From an uncultured Actinomycetes bacterium (lineage in GTDB: Bacteria > Actinomycetota > Acidimicrobiia > Acidimicrobiales > RAAP-2): a stretch of DNA of 33,116 nucleotides. The stretch's first letter is position 1. Every line of letters starts with the position of its first letter. The notes beneath the pieces are model-generated. The model did no database searches. It worked only from the letters and a program-made list of their open reading frames with translations, and was not told where the DNA came from. Below are positions 7,777 through 16,493 of the stretch, in pieces. The position numbers were made by a program, and so were the translations under genes. Location of the stretch: positions 1 to 33,116 of the forward strand of contig CAIKFN010000156.1 in NCBI GenBank assembly GCA_903826715.1, read 5' to 3'.

Positions 7777-9085
7777 TGCTGTTCTCGAGACTTGAAGTTG
7801 CAACGTCAGCACGTTGTCTTCGACGAGCTGGAAAAAGTCCTCCAGGTCTGAAAATCATCATGATGACGAGCAGCGCACCAATGTAGATGTAGAGGTCTGG
7901 GGGCTGGTATCCGGCTGGTGGTGTGTGAATCAGATACATGGTGATTGTTTGAATAACAATTGCACCAAAAACTACACCGAAGATTGAACCCATCCCGCCA
8001 AAGATTACGAGCACCAAAATGTTGATTGAGAGAGCCAGGGTGAAAGTAGCTGGAGTTAAGAAATTCGACTGAGCCGCTGTCATGACACCAGCGAAGCCAG
8101 CACTCGCTGCACCGATTGCGAAAGCCATAACTTTGTATTTGAGTGGATTGATACCTAGGGACTCTGCGGCAACTTCATCTTCTCGAATTGCGGTCCATGC
8201 ACGTCCTACCCTCGAGTGTTCGAGTGAGTAGAAAATGAAGATGAAGAGAATTACGAAACCAATCACTAAGTAGTAGTACGGCACTGGATCAAGACCCCAG
8301 ATGTATTTGAGTGGCCCAATGTGGAGCGAGAAATGCGGAACTTGCTTTGTTCCCTGAGCACCGCCTGTTATGCCTGTCAAGTTATTTGCGAACAGCGTAA
8401 TAATTTCTCCAAAGCCGAGCGTCACAATTGCTAGGTAGTCACCACGGAGTCGAAGCGTTGGAATACCCAAGATAACGCCTGCCACCATCGCAAGGATGAT
8501 CGCAATAGGAATTGCAAAAAATGGATTTACATGTGATCCAAAGATTGGTGGCATTGGTAGCGCGCCAGTGCACCATGCAGTTGCGTAAGCACCAACCGCA
8601 TAGAACGCAACGAAACCTAGGTCGAGCAGCCCAGCGAATCCCACAACAACATTTAAGCCAAGAGCAAGCAAAACAAATACTGCAATTTGTGAAACCATCG
8701 CCTCGCGCCAGAACGGGTCGGTAATAACCGTCGGAAGAAGTATCGCGAGAACCCCGATTACAAGTACGGCAGCCAATTTGAAGTACTTATTCTTAGCTAC
8801 AGAACTGTACTGCGAACGTAATGAGTCCATCGCAGAATTATTGGAATTTAACTTCTTGAAAAAGTGCACAGCTAAGTAGGAAATAATGCCTATTGCGTAG
8901 AACAGCGCCCATCTCCCAGTAACAAACAAACCAAAAAATGACGCCTTTTGAGTTATTGAATCATGGAATCCAACCCATGGAGTATCGCCATTCCCAGGAG
9001 GACCCGTGACAACCGCTGCAAGCTCGCTCGAAATAAGAATTATGAGGGCTTTGGTTGAGAATTTTTTTATGAATGGAAGATTCAT
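7769..9085 (-). CDS. livM: Branched-chain amino-acid ABC transporter permease LivM
   Basis: Multi-TM; GLNVVVGFAGLLDLGFVAFYAVGAYATA, LRGDYLAIVTLGFGEI, GRAWTAIREDEVAAESLGIN. Confidence 0.95.
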   Translation of the reverse strand: MNLPFIKKFSTKALIILISSELAAVVTGPPGNGDTPWVGFHDSITQKASFFGLFVTGRWALFYAIGIISYLAVHFFKKLNSNNSAMDSLRSQYSSVAKNKYFKLAAVLVIGVLAILLPTVITDPFWREAMVSQIAVFVLLALGLNVVVGFAGLLDLGFVAFYAVGAYATAWCTGALPMPPIFGSHVNPFFAIPIAIILAMVAGVILGIPTLRLRGDYLAIVTLGFGEIITLFANNLTGITGGAQGTKQVPHFSLHIGPLKYIWGLDPVPYYYLVIGFVILFIFIFYSLEHSRVGRAWTAIREDEVAAESLGINPLKYKVMAFAIGAASAGFAGVMTAAQSNFLTPATFTLALSINILVLVIFGGMGSIFGVVFGAIVIQTITMYLIHTPPAGYQPPDLYIYIGALLVIMMIFRPGGLFPARRRQRADVATSSLENSNG

Positions 9086-10047
9086 TATGCGGACCTACCA
9101 ATGAGTTCCCCGAGAATTCCAGTGGGCCTAAACATCAAAACGAGAACAAGGATTGCGAATGCAACAACATCAGTGTAAGCACCACTAAAAAACACGACGG
9201 TAAAGCTTTCAGTGACTCCAAGAATGAGCCCACCAATAACTGCGCCGCGAAGATTTCCAATTCCACCGAGTACCGCTGCAGTAAAAGCCTTCAGCGCTGG
9301 TGTAAACCCCATTGAGTACAACACACCGACATTTAGTGCATAAAGGAAACCAGCGGCTCCACCCAAGAAACCACCTATGACGAACGTCATAGCAATTGTC
9401 CTATCGATGTCAACACCCATTAGTGACGCTGTTTCGGAGTCCTGTGCGACTGAACGAATGCTTCGTCCTAATTTAGTCTTACTAACGAGTCGGTCCACAA
9501 TAATGAGCATTATTCCAGCCGCTACAAATATGATGATGTTGTACATTTCAACTGGAGCACCAAAAATCGTAAACACAGTGTGATTTTGATATGGCTGAGC
9601 GATCCCACGACCGATTCGTCCGAATTCTTTTGCTGCAAGATTTAGCAAGAAGTACGAAGCTCCAATTGCACTGATGAGGTAGGCAATCTTTGGCGCTTTT
9701 CTAATACGTAGTGGTCTATAAGCAACGCGCTCTAGAACTACTGCGAAAAATGATCCGGTAATGCCGCCAGCAAGAATTCCAACAATTATCAGAAGTATGG
9801 ACGAGAAGCCAGTTGGCGAAGAAGAGCCAATGAGGTAATTCAGTGTGAAATAGCCAGCAAATGCACCGGTCATAAAAATCTCTGAGTGAGCAAAATTAAT
9901 TAAGCGTAGAACTCCATAAACCATCGTGTAACCAATGGCGACCATGGCATAAATGATGCCAGAACCAATTCCGCCGATGAAAAGACCCCAAAACTCGAGT
10001 CGAAGAGCATGAAAATGTGCATTGAGGTAACTCAGAAAACCGTGCAA
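9085..10047 (-). CDS. livH: Branched-chain amino-acid ABC transporter permease LivH
   Basis: GIIYAMVAIGYTMVYGVLRLINFAHSEIFMTGAF, LGRSIRSVAQDSETASLMGVD. Confidence 0.95.
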   Translation of the reverse strand: MHGFLSYLNAHFHALRLEFWGLFIGGIGSGIIYAMVAIGYTMVYGVLRLINFAHSEIFMTGAFAGYFTLNYLIGSSSPTGFSSILLIIVGILAGGITGSFFAVVLERVAYRPLRIRKAPKIAYLISAIGASYFLLNLAAKEFGRIGRGIAQPYQNHTVFTIFGAPVEMYNIIIFVAAGIMLIIVDRLVSKTKLGRSIRSVAQDSETASLMGVDIDRTIAMTFVIGGFLGGAAGFLYALNVGVLYSMGFTPALKAFTAAVLGGIGNLRGAVIGGLILGVTESFTVVFFSGAYTDVVAFAILVLVLMFRPTGILGELIGRSA

Positions 10048-10087
10048 CTTTTGCCCTTTCTTATCTAGGCGAAATCATAATTGAAAG

Positions 10088-10122
10088 GAGAATGCGCTGG
10101 GATTTACTCCCAGCGCATTCTC
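10088..10122 (-). terminator. Perfect 15-bp hairpin between livK and livH (attenuator / partial terminator / mRNA-stabilising stem)
   Basis: GAGAATGCGCTGGGA-TTTAC-TCCCAGCGCATTCTC. On the minus strand it is followed by only a short pyrimidine run (CTTTC), not a strong U-tract. Confidence 0.8.
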
Positions 10123-10140
10123 AATCAAATCTTTAAATAC

Positions 10141-11352
10141 TTAGTAGCAAGTGTGAGCTGTAGGCAGCTTCGTCCCAGTTACCTTGTAAATAGCAATGTT
10201 GCCCTTACCGGTACCAACAAGGTTTCCGTTTGCCTGGAACTGAATCTTTCCAGTTACGCCAGTCCATGAGCCAGCGTGCAAGTACGTAATAATTGCAGCA
10301 CGGATTGCAGGAACGCCACCAGTAAGTGAAACCTTCTGGAGAGCAGCGACAAGGATATTTCCAGCGTCATATGCCTGAGCGTCGTACAGTGCAGCAGCAG
10401 GCTCAATGCCAGTCAACTTCTTGTACTGCTTTGCAAGTGTGCCAGTCAAGTTACCTGTTGAACCACAGTTAGCAGCACTCAAGTAAGCACCCTTTGCGGC
10501 ACTCTTAGGTGTTGTTGTCTTTAGCAAAACAGCATCGTACGATCCGTCACCTGACATTACAGTTCCCTTGTAACCAGCACTCTTAAGTGCAGGAAGAAGG
10601 TTTGCAAAGTCACATGCATATCCACCGTAGAAAACTGCAGCTGGGTTAGATGCCTTGATCTTCGTAGCTTCAGCAGCAAATTCACTTACAGATGCAACGC
10701 CACCTGAGCAGCTTGAAGTCTGTGGAAGTGCGTCATTAGTTACAGTTGCGCCAGCAGTCTTTGCAGCAACAGAAACAACACCAGCAATACCCGCACCGTA
10801 GAACGATCCGTCGCTGATTACAGTAACTGTCTTTGCACCCTTAGTCTTTACGAGGAAGTTAGCGTCAGTTGTTCCCTGAATGTCGTCACCGTAAACCATG
10901 CGGAAGAAGTTGTTCTTGCCGGTTGCAATCGTCACAGCAGTAGCTGATGGAGTAATTGCGGCGACGTGTGCGCTGTACCAGTACGGTTCACCTGCGTGAG
11001 TTGCACCAGAGAATGCGTCACCAACAACGGCGACAAGGTTTGTATTAGCAACTTCAGCCTGAGCTTGTGCTGGTGACAATGTTGGGTCACCCTGGCTGTC
11101 GTATGACTTAACTTGCAAAGTAAATGGAAGCATCCCAGTTGCGTTCGCGTTGTTAATTGCAAGGTTAAGGCCACCGAGCTCGTTCTGTCCGTATTGAGCG
11201 CCAGATCCAGTCAGTGGGCCTTCATATCCAATTACGTACACAGGCTTTGCTGCTGCACTAGAAGCTGTTGCAAGACCGGCAACCGGTACCCCAACAAGCA
11301 AAAGTGCACCAGTTGCAAGTGCAGCAACTGACTTATTCAAACGAATCTTCAT
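10141..11352 (-). CDS. livK: Branched-chain amino-acid ABC transporter substrate-binding protein
   Basis: Signal peptide followed by PVYVIGYEGPLTGSGAQYGQNELGGLNLAINNANA (periplasmic-binding type I fold, Liv family). Adjacent to livHMGF. Confidence 0.93.
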   Translation of the reverse strand: MKIRLNKSVAALATGALLLVGVPVAGLATASSAAAKPVYVIGYEGPLTGSGAQYGQNELGGLNLAINNANATGMLPFTLQVKSYDSQGDPTLSPAQAQAEVANTNLVAVVGDAFSGATHAGEPYWYSAHVAAITPSATAVTIATGKNNFFRMVYGDDIQGTTDANFLVKTKGAKTVTVISDGSFYGAGIAGVVSVAAKTAGATVTNDALPQTSSCSGGVASVSEFAAEATKIKASNPAAVFYGGYACDFANLLPALKSAGYKGTVMSGDGSYDAVLLKTTTPKSAAKGAYLSAANCGSTGNLTGTLAKQYKKLTGIEPAAALYDAQAYDAGNILVAALQKVSLTGGVPAIRAAIITYLHAGSWTGVTGKIQFQANGNLVGTGKGNIAIYKVTGTKLPTAHTCY

Positions 11353-11516
11353 AGTTCGTTCTCCTAACTTTTATTTAGTTCCTGCGTTCAACACTGTGCA
11401 AAAGCCCCGTGCATACTGACATGAATTACTGGTCGATTTGACCTAGGTGAACTGTACATCACAGACAGTTCACAGAAAAAATTCGATACGTTCATAAAAC
11501 AAGGAATTTTGCCATA

Positions 11517-11530
11517 CGAACAGGTGTTTG
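11517..11530. promoter_or_regulatory. Degenerate LexA box upstream of lexA
   Basis: CGAACAGGTGTTTG, one mismatch in the right half-site of CGAAC-N4-GTTCG. Confidence 0.65.
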
Positions 11531-11557
11531 ATTTCTTGCTCAAATTGCGATAACCTA

Positions 11558-11571
11558 CGAACAACTGTTCG
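11558..11571. promoter_or_regulatory. LexA box upstream of lexA (autoregulation)
   Basis: CGAACAACTGTTCG, 15 nt before the lexA ATG. Confidence 0.9.
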
Positions 11572-11585
11572 TCCTAGGAGGACCC

Positions 11586-12206
11586 ATGGCTGAAGTCTTA
11601 ACCCCAGTTCGTAGACAAATACTCGAATTCATCGCAACATGTCAGCGAGAGCGTAACTTTCCACCCACGATCCGTGAAATCGGTACCCACGTGAGCTTGG
11701 CCCCCGCCACAGTTCACACCCACATCAATGTACTTAAAGAGGGTGGATTTCTCGCCAGTAATCCTCAACAGCCACGAACGCTCATTGTTCGACTTGATGC
11801 TGAGAACCCAATGCCCGATCAACATATCCGACACATCCCCTTCGTTGGTGACGTAGCAGCAGGAACTGGAGTTCTCGCTGCTGAAAATACACACGAACTC
11901 ATGTCAATCCCAGAGCAGTTTGCTGGTCGTGGTGACAGCTTTGTATTACAGGTTCGTGGAGAGTCAATGATCGACGCAGGAATTCTGCCAGGTGACTTCA
12001 TTGTTGTCCAGCGTCAACAGACCGCGAACAAGGGTGAAATCGTTGTTGCCGGTATTCCAGGCGACGAAGCAACAGTGAAGCGCTACTTCCCACAAGGATC
12101 ACGAACTGTTCTTAAGCCTGAAAACAGCACAATGGAGCCCATGGAGTTTGACTCAAAAGATGTTGCAATCTTTGGTCGCGTTATTTCAGTACTTCGTAAT
12201 TACTAA
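11586..12206 (+). CDS. lexA: LexA repressor
   Basis: N-terminal wHTH (PTIREIGTHVSLAPATVHTHINVL), cleavage site VAAGTG, catalytic Ser (GESMID) and Lys (DEATVKRYF). Confidence 0.98.
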   Translation: MAEVLTPVRRQILEFIATCQRERNFPPTIREIGTHVSLAPATVHTHINVLKEGGFLASNPQQPRTLIVRLDAENPMPDQHIRHIPFVGDVAAGTGVLAAENTHELMSIPEQFAGRGDSFVLQVRGESMIDAGILPGDFIVVQRQQTANKGEIVVAGIPGDEATVKRYFPQGSRTVLKPENSTMEPMEFDSKDVAIFGRVISVLRNY

Positions 12207-13255
12207 TTACTAAGCCACTGATCTAAAACACGAGCGTATTCATCAAGCTCGCTAAGTGTTACAAATTCATCGCTGCGATGTGCGAGCAGCGGGTCACCAG
12301 CGCCAAAGTTCGTGGCCGGTATTCCTAGTTCGCTGAATGTAGCAACATCGGTCCATCCGAGCTTTCCTCTAACTGGAACACCTGTTAGCGAAACTAAGGA
12401 TTTAAGACGCAAGTTTGTTAACGAAGGCGCAGCGCTAGGAGCAGCGTCAATAATCTGAATGGTGTCTCCATCTTCAATAGAAGATCCAAGGAGTTGCTTA
12501 ATCGCTGCAAGCGCTTCATCGCTGTTCCTGTCCGGAGCGAACCTGTGATTCACGGTGAGTGACGCTGTGTCAGGAACAACGTTTGGTGAAATGCCACCAT
12601 TCACTGCCACTACCTGCATCTGCTCTACGTATGATGCGCCATCAATTACTACTTCACGAGGCGTAAAGGCAGCAATCTTCGAAATAACTTCTCCCGCACG
12701 GTGAACTGCATTACGACCAGTAAAAGGACGAGCCGTGTGAGCTCGAGCACCCTTCAATTGAATTTCAATGCGAAGGCTCCCCTGACACCCTGCTTCAACG
12801 CCACCGTCAGATGGTTCGCCGAGAATGGCCACATCAGCCTTTAGTAGTTGAGGACTAGCAGCAAGTACTTCATGAAGTCCTGACTCGCTACGGGCAATTT
12901 CTTCTTTTGCGTAGAAGACCCAAGTGATTTCAGTTGACCTTGGCTTGCTTGACATTGCAAGTTCCAGCATCACTGCAACCGAGCCCTTCATGTCGCACGA
13001 ACCAACGCCGTGCAGAACATCGCCAACAATCTTTGCCTCACTCGCCTCTCCGGGCACGGTATCAATGTGACCAGCAATCAGCACGCGCTCCGGCAGTGCC
13101 CCAGTAGTTCGTGCAATGACATTGTCGGCAATTCGAGTTATTTCGAGAGATGTGTTTGTGACAAGCAATTTCTCAATGTGTGTTGCCAGCGCGGCTTCAC
13201 TGCGACTGACAGACGCAATTGTCACGAGGGCAAGGGTGTCGTCTAATCGACTCAC
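12203..13255 (-). CDS. dapE: Succinyl-diaminopimelate desuccinylase (M20 family)
   Basis: RVLIAGHIDTVPG, GVGSCDMKGSVAVMLELA, FYAKEEIARSESGL; located next to dapD. Confidence 0.93.
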   Translation of the reverse strand: MSRLDDTLALVTIASVSRSEAALATHIEKLLVTNTSLEITRIADNVIARTTGALPERVLIAGHIDTVPGEASEAKIVGDVLHGVGSCDMKGSVAVMLELAMSSKPRSTEITWVFYAKEEIARSESGLHEVLAASPQLLKADVAILGEPSDGGVEAGCQGSLRIEIQLKGARAHTARPFTGRNAVHRAGEVISKIAAFTPREVVIDGASYVEQMQVVAVNGGISPNVVPDTASLTVNHRFAPDRNSDEALAAIKQLLGSSIEDGDTIQIIDAAPSAAPSLTNLRLKSLVSLTGVPVRGKLGWTDVATFSELGIPATNFGAGDPLLAHRSDEFVTLSELDEYARVLDQWLSN

Positions 13256-14076
13256 GTTGCAACACCATGGTCACGAAGAATGTCATTAAGAGCAGCCTTG
13301 TTGTGACGCTCGCCTTCACTCATTCGCTTAATGATGAGCACACAAGGAAGGTAGAACTCTCCACCTGGGTATTCACGCTTACGGTTTGCGCTTACCGCAA
13401 CACAGTAATCAGGGACATATCCTCGAGATACCTCTTCACCGGTCTGGGCATCAATTACAGGGATTGATGGATTGAGAATTGTTCCGGCACCAAGCACTGA
13501 ACCCTTACCAACGCGTGCGCCTTCAACAATCATGCAGCGGCTACCAATGAATGCGTCGTCTTCAATGACTACAGGAACAGCGTTTGCAGGCTCTAGAACT
13601 CCACCAATACCAACGCCTCCAGCGAGGTGAACGTTCGATCCAATTTGTGCGCAGCTTCCAACTGTGGCCCACGTGTCAACCATCGTGCCTGGACCTACCC
13701 AAGCTCCAATGTTTACGTAACTTGGCATCAGAATTACTCCTGGACTCAGAAAGCTTCCGCGACGTGCTGACGCGCCTGGAACAACACGGACACCACGGCG
13801 TTCATAGTCAGTCTTTAGCTCGAGTTTGTCGAGGAATTCGAATGGCCCGACTTCAGCCTTTTCAAGACCGCGAAGACGAAACAGAAGCAGAATAGCCTTC
13901 TTGACCCACTCATTAACAACTACTTCATTCTTTTCGTTGATCTGAGCAACTCGGAGTTGACCGTCATCAAGCTTGGTGATGACTAGCTCAACATCCCTTC
14001 GTGCTTCAAGGTTTTGCGGAGTCATGTCTCCGATTTGGCTGTACCACTTTTCGATGTTGGATTCGAGCGAACTCAT
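13252..14076 (-). CDS. dapD: 2,3,4,5-tetrahydropyridine-2,6-dicarboxylate N-succinyltransferase (E. coli-type)
   Basis: LMPSYVNIGAWVGPGTMVDTWATVGSCAQIGSNVHLAGGVGIGGVLEP left-handed beta-helix. Confidence 0.95.
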   Translation of the reverse strand: MSSLESNIEKWYSQIGDMTPQNLEARRDVELVITKLDDGQLRVAQINEKNEVVVNEWVKKAILLLFRLRGLEKAEVGPFEFLDKLELKTDYERRGVRVVPGASARRGSFLSPGVILMPSYVNIGAWVGPGTMVDTWATVGSCAQIGSNVHLAGGVGIGGVLEPANAVPVVIEDDAFIGSRCMIVEGARVGKGSVLGAGTILNPSIPVIDAQTGEEVSRGYVPDYCVAVSANRKREYPGGEFYLPCVLIIKRMSEGERHNKAALNDILRDHGVAT

Positions 14077-14100
14077 TATCCCATCGTACTTGTGAAGGTC

Positions 14101-15204
14101 TTAACTCTTTGACAACCTTGAAGCAGCAAGGGCTAACCGTTCATCGGGCTGAACCACCGCCACGCGAGCAAATAAAGCACCACTCTCGCCATAGAGCTCA
14201 CCTGGGCCAACAATGAGACCGGAAGTTTCAGCAAGTAATGCAGCAAGCTCCCAGCCGTCCATACCGTCTTTTGAGCACCACAAGTAGAACGAACCTTCAG
14301 GAACTGGTGCAGAGACTCCGAACGCCTCAAGAGCATTGGACATCATCTCGAGTCTTGAGAGATAAATCTTTTTCTGAACTTCAACATGAGCATCGTCGCG
14401 ATATGCCGCGGCGACTGCTGACTGTACCGGACCTGCCACCATGAACCCGGCGTGCTGGCGAACAGAGCGAAGGAATGAAACAACCTCAGCATCCCCTGCA
14501 TAGAAACCAGCTCGTACCCCTGCAAGGTTTGAGCGCTTTGAGATTGAGTGCACGGCAATTACGCCATCACTTCCATGTTCGAGAATTGAGCGCGGTTTCC
14601 CGAGCCACGTGAATTCTGCATAACATTCATCGCTCGCAACAAGAACATTATTTGCTCGCCCCCACTTCGCGACTGCTTCGAGGTCATCTAGAAAACCTGT
14701 CGGATTCGACGGTGAATTTGACCACAAAACTAGTGCTCGTGAAATGTCTGAAGGATCAATTGAACTGAGATCAAGTTTGCCATTCACCATGGCAACTGGA
14801 ACAGACCTAAGTCCTGCGAGCGTTGCTCCCATTGCATAGGTCGGGTAACTAATTGCAGGAAACAGCACTGTGTCGCGCTCTGGGGAGCGAAGGTGAAGGT
14901 AACCAGCAAGCGTTCCAACAAACTCTTTGGTGCCTACACAGGCTGCCAGATTGTCAATAGAGACGTCAACATTGAACCGACGCTTCATCCACTCGGCGGC
15001 TGCACTTCGGAACTCTGGTGATCCTGCTGAAGTGGGATATCCACGTGCTCCAGTTGCTCGTGCCAGCTCCTCAACTGCACCTTGGAAGGGTGGGTCAACA
15101 GGTGTTCCAATAGAACAGTCAATTGGTCCACCCTCGAAGCGACCAGCAGACTTCTTTAGGACATCGAGTCGGTCGTATGGATACGGCGGCGGTGTAAAAC
15201 TCAT
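14101..15204 (-). CDS. dapC: Succinyldiaminopimelate transaminase (PLP class I/II aminotransferase)
   Basis: LVLWSNSPSNPTGFLDD, VASDECYAEF, SISKRSNLAGVRAGFYAGD (PLP Lys). Start set at MSFTPPPYPYDRL. Confidence 0.9.
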   Translation of the reverse strand: MSFTPPPYPYDRLDVLKKSAGRFEGGPIDCSIGTPVDPPFQGAVEELARATGARGYPTSAGSPEFRSAAAEWMKRRFNVDVSIDNLAACVGTKEFVGTLAGYLHLRSPERDTVLFPAISYPTYAMGATLAGLRSVPVAMVNGKLDLSSIDPSDISRALVLWSNSPSNPTGFLDDLEAVAKWGRANNVLVASDECYAEFTWLGKPRSILEHGSDGVIAVHSISKRSNLAGVRAGFYAGDAEVVSFLRSVRQHAGFMVAGPVQSAVAAAYRDDAHVEVQKKIYLSRLEMMSNALEAFGVSAPVPEGSFYLWCSKDGMDGWELAALLAETSGLIVGPGELYGESGALFARVAVVQPDERLALAASRLSKS

Positions 15205-16493
15205 GACGTCACCCTCCATTCAGCGAATCTGGACGCTCCTACTGCGTCCAAAACTACATGGAGAACAACAGCTTCGTCGGTAATGCTCATATCTATGACT
15301 TCACCTTCACGGTGAGCCATGGCGAGTAAATCACCACGATCAAGCGGAAGATGCAGCGTCATCACTCGGTCTTCGGAACGGATTCGGTCCGCAATTGTGG
15401 CAATTACTTCATCGAGGTTTTCGCTCGTCTTCGCCGATACCCAGACACTTCCCTCGTAGAGCGCAGAAAGTCTCTTCGCCTGCGCATCAGAAACATCAGC
15501 TTTATTGAAAACAAGGAGTTCTGGAACATGGTCTGCTTCAATTTCTTTTAAGACTTCACGCACTGCTGCAATCTGGAGTTCTGCGTCATCAGAAGCTCCG
15601 TCAACAACATGAACTAAGAGGTCAGCCTGCTGTACGGATTTAAGGGTGCTCATGAACGCCTGAATAAGTCCGTGAGGAAGATTAGAAATGAATCCAACTG
15701 TGTCAGTGAAGAGCACGGTTTCTCCACCGGGAAGTTGACGCTGGCGAGTTCGTGGATCAAGTGTCGCAAAGAGTCGGTCCTCTGCAACGACGTCCGCGTC
15801 AGTAAGTACATTGAGCATCGAGGACTTTCCAGCATTGGTGTAGCCAACAAGTGTTACTTCACGGTGACGACCTCGGTCTCTGCCCTGGCGCTGGATGTCT
15901 CTAGTGCGGTCTATTTGTTTGAGTTCGCGTCCAATTGCGTGAATACGGTGAATGAGGCGTCGGCGGTCAACTTCGAGTTGTGTTTCTCCTGGCCCTCTCG
16001 TTCCAATACCACCTGCCTGCTGAGAGAGAGATCCACTGTCTCTACGAAGGCGTGGGAGTCGGTACTGCAGTAGCGCAAGTTCAACTTGTGCCTTTCCTTC
16101 AGGAGTACGCGCATTCTGGGCGAAAATGTCAAGAATCACCGCGGTACGGTCAATGGCCGTGCGGCCGAGAATCTTTTCTAAATTTCGCTGCTGCGCCGGA
16201 GAAAGGTTGTGCTCAAAGACAACGGTGTCTGAGTCAACTGCGAGACAGATTTCGCGAAGCTCCTGAACCTTTCCAGATCCAAGGAACGTTGCAGGATCTG
16301 GTGCATCGCGTCTTTGAACAATGCGCGCAACCACATCTGCTCCAGCAGTATCAACCAACAGAGCAAGTTCATCTAGTTGGCGTTCGAGTTCTTCAGAAGT
16401 AACACCGGGGAAAAGTACCCCTACTAAAACAATGCGCTCTCGAAACGTGCGATCGATAAGCGTGGTTGGAATATACGTCAAGCTTCGAGCCAC
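15201..16493 (-). CDS. hflX: GTPase HflX
   Basis: GGIGTRGPGETQLEVDRRRL, G1 GYTNAGKSS, G3 DTVGFISNLPH, NKAD. The listed start at 16664 overlaps dapF; GTG at 16493 (VARSLTYIPTTLIDRTFRERIVLVGV) is preferred. Confidence 0.94.
   Translation of the reverse strand: MARSLTYIPTTLIDRTFRERIVLVGVLFPGVTSEELERQLDELALLVDTAGADVVARIVQRRDAPDPATFLGSGKVQELREICLAVDSDTVVFEHNLSPAQQRNLEKILGRTAIDRTAVILDIFAQNARTPEGKAQVELALLQYRLPRLRRDSGSLSQQAGGIGTRGPGETQLEVDRRRLIHRIHAIGRELKQIDRTRDIQRQGRDRGRHREVTLVGYTNAGKSSMLNVLTDADVVAEDRLFATLDPRTRQRQLPGGETVLFTDTVGFISNLPHGLIQAFMSTLKSVQQADLLVHVVDGASDDAELQIAAVREVLKEIEADHVPELLVFNKADVSDAQAKRLSALYEGSVWVSAKTSENLDEVIATIADRIRSEDRVMTLHLPLDRGDLLAMAHREGEVIDMSITDEAVVLHVVLDAVGASRFAEWRVTS

Noticed and set aside
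15672-16073. Plus-strand 133-aa ORF opposite hflX
   Set aside because: Antisense to a well-supported conserved gene; no recognisable domain.
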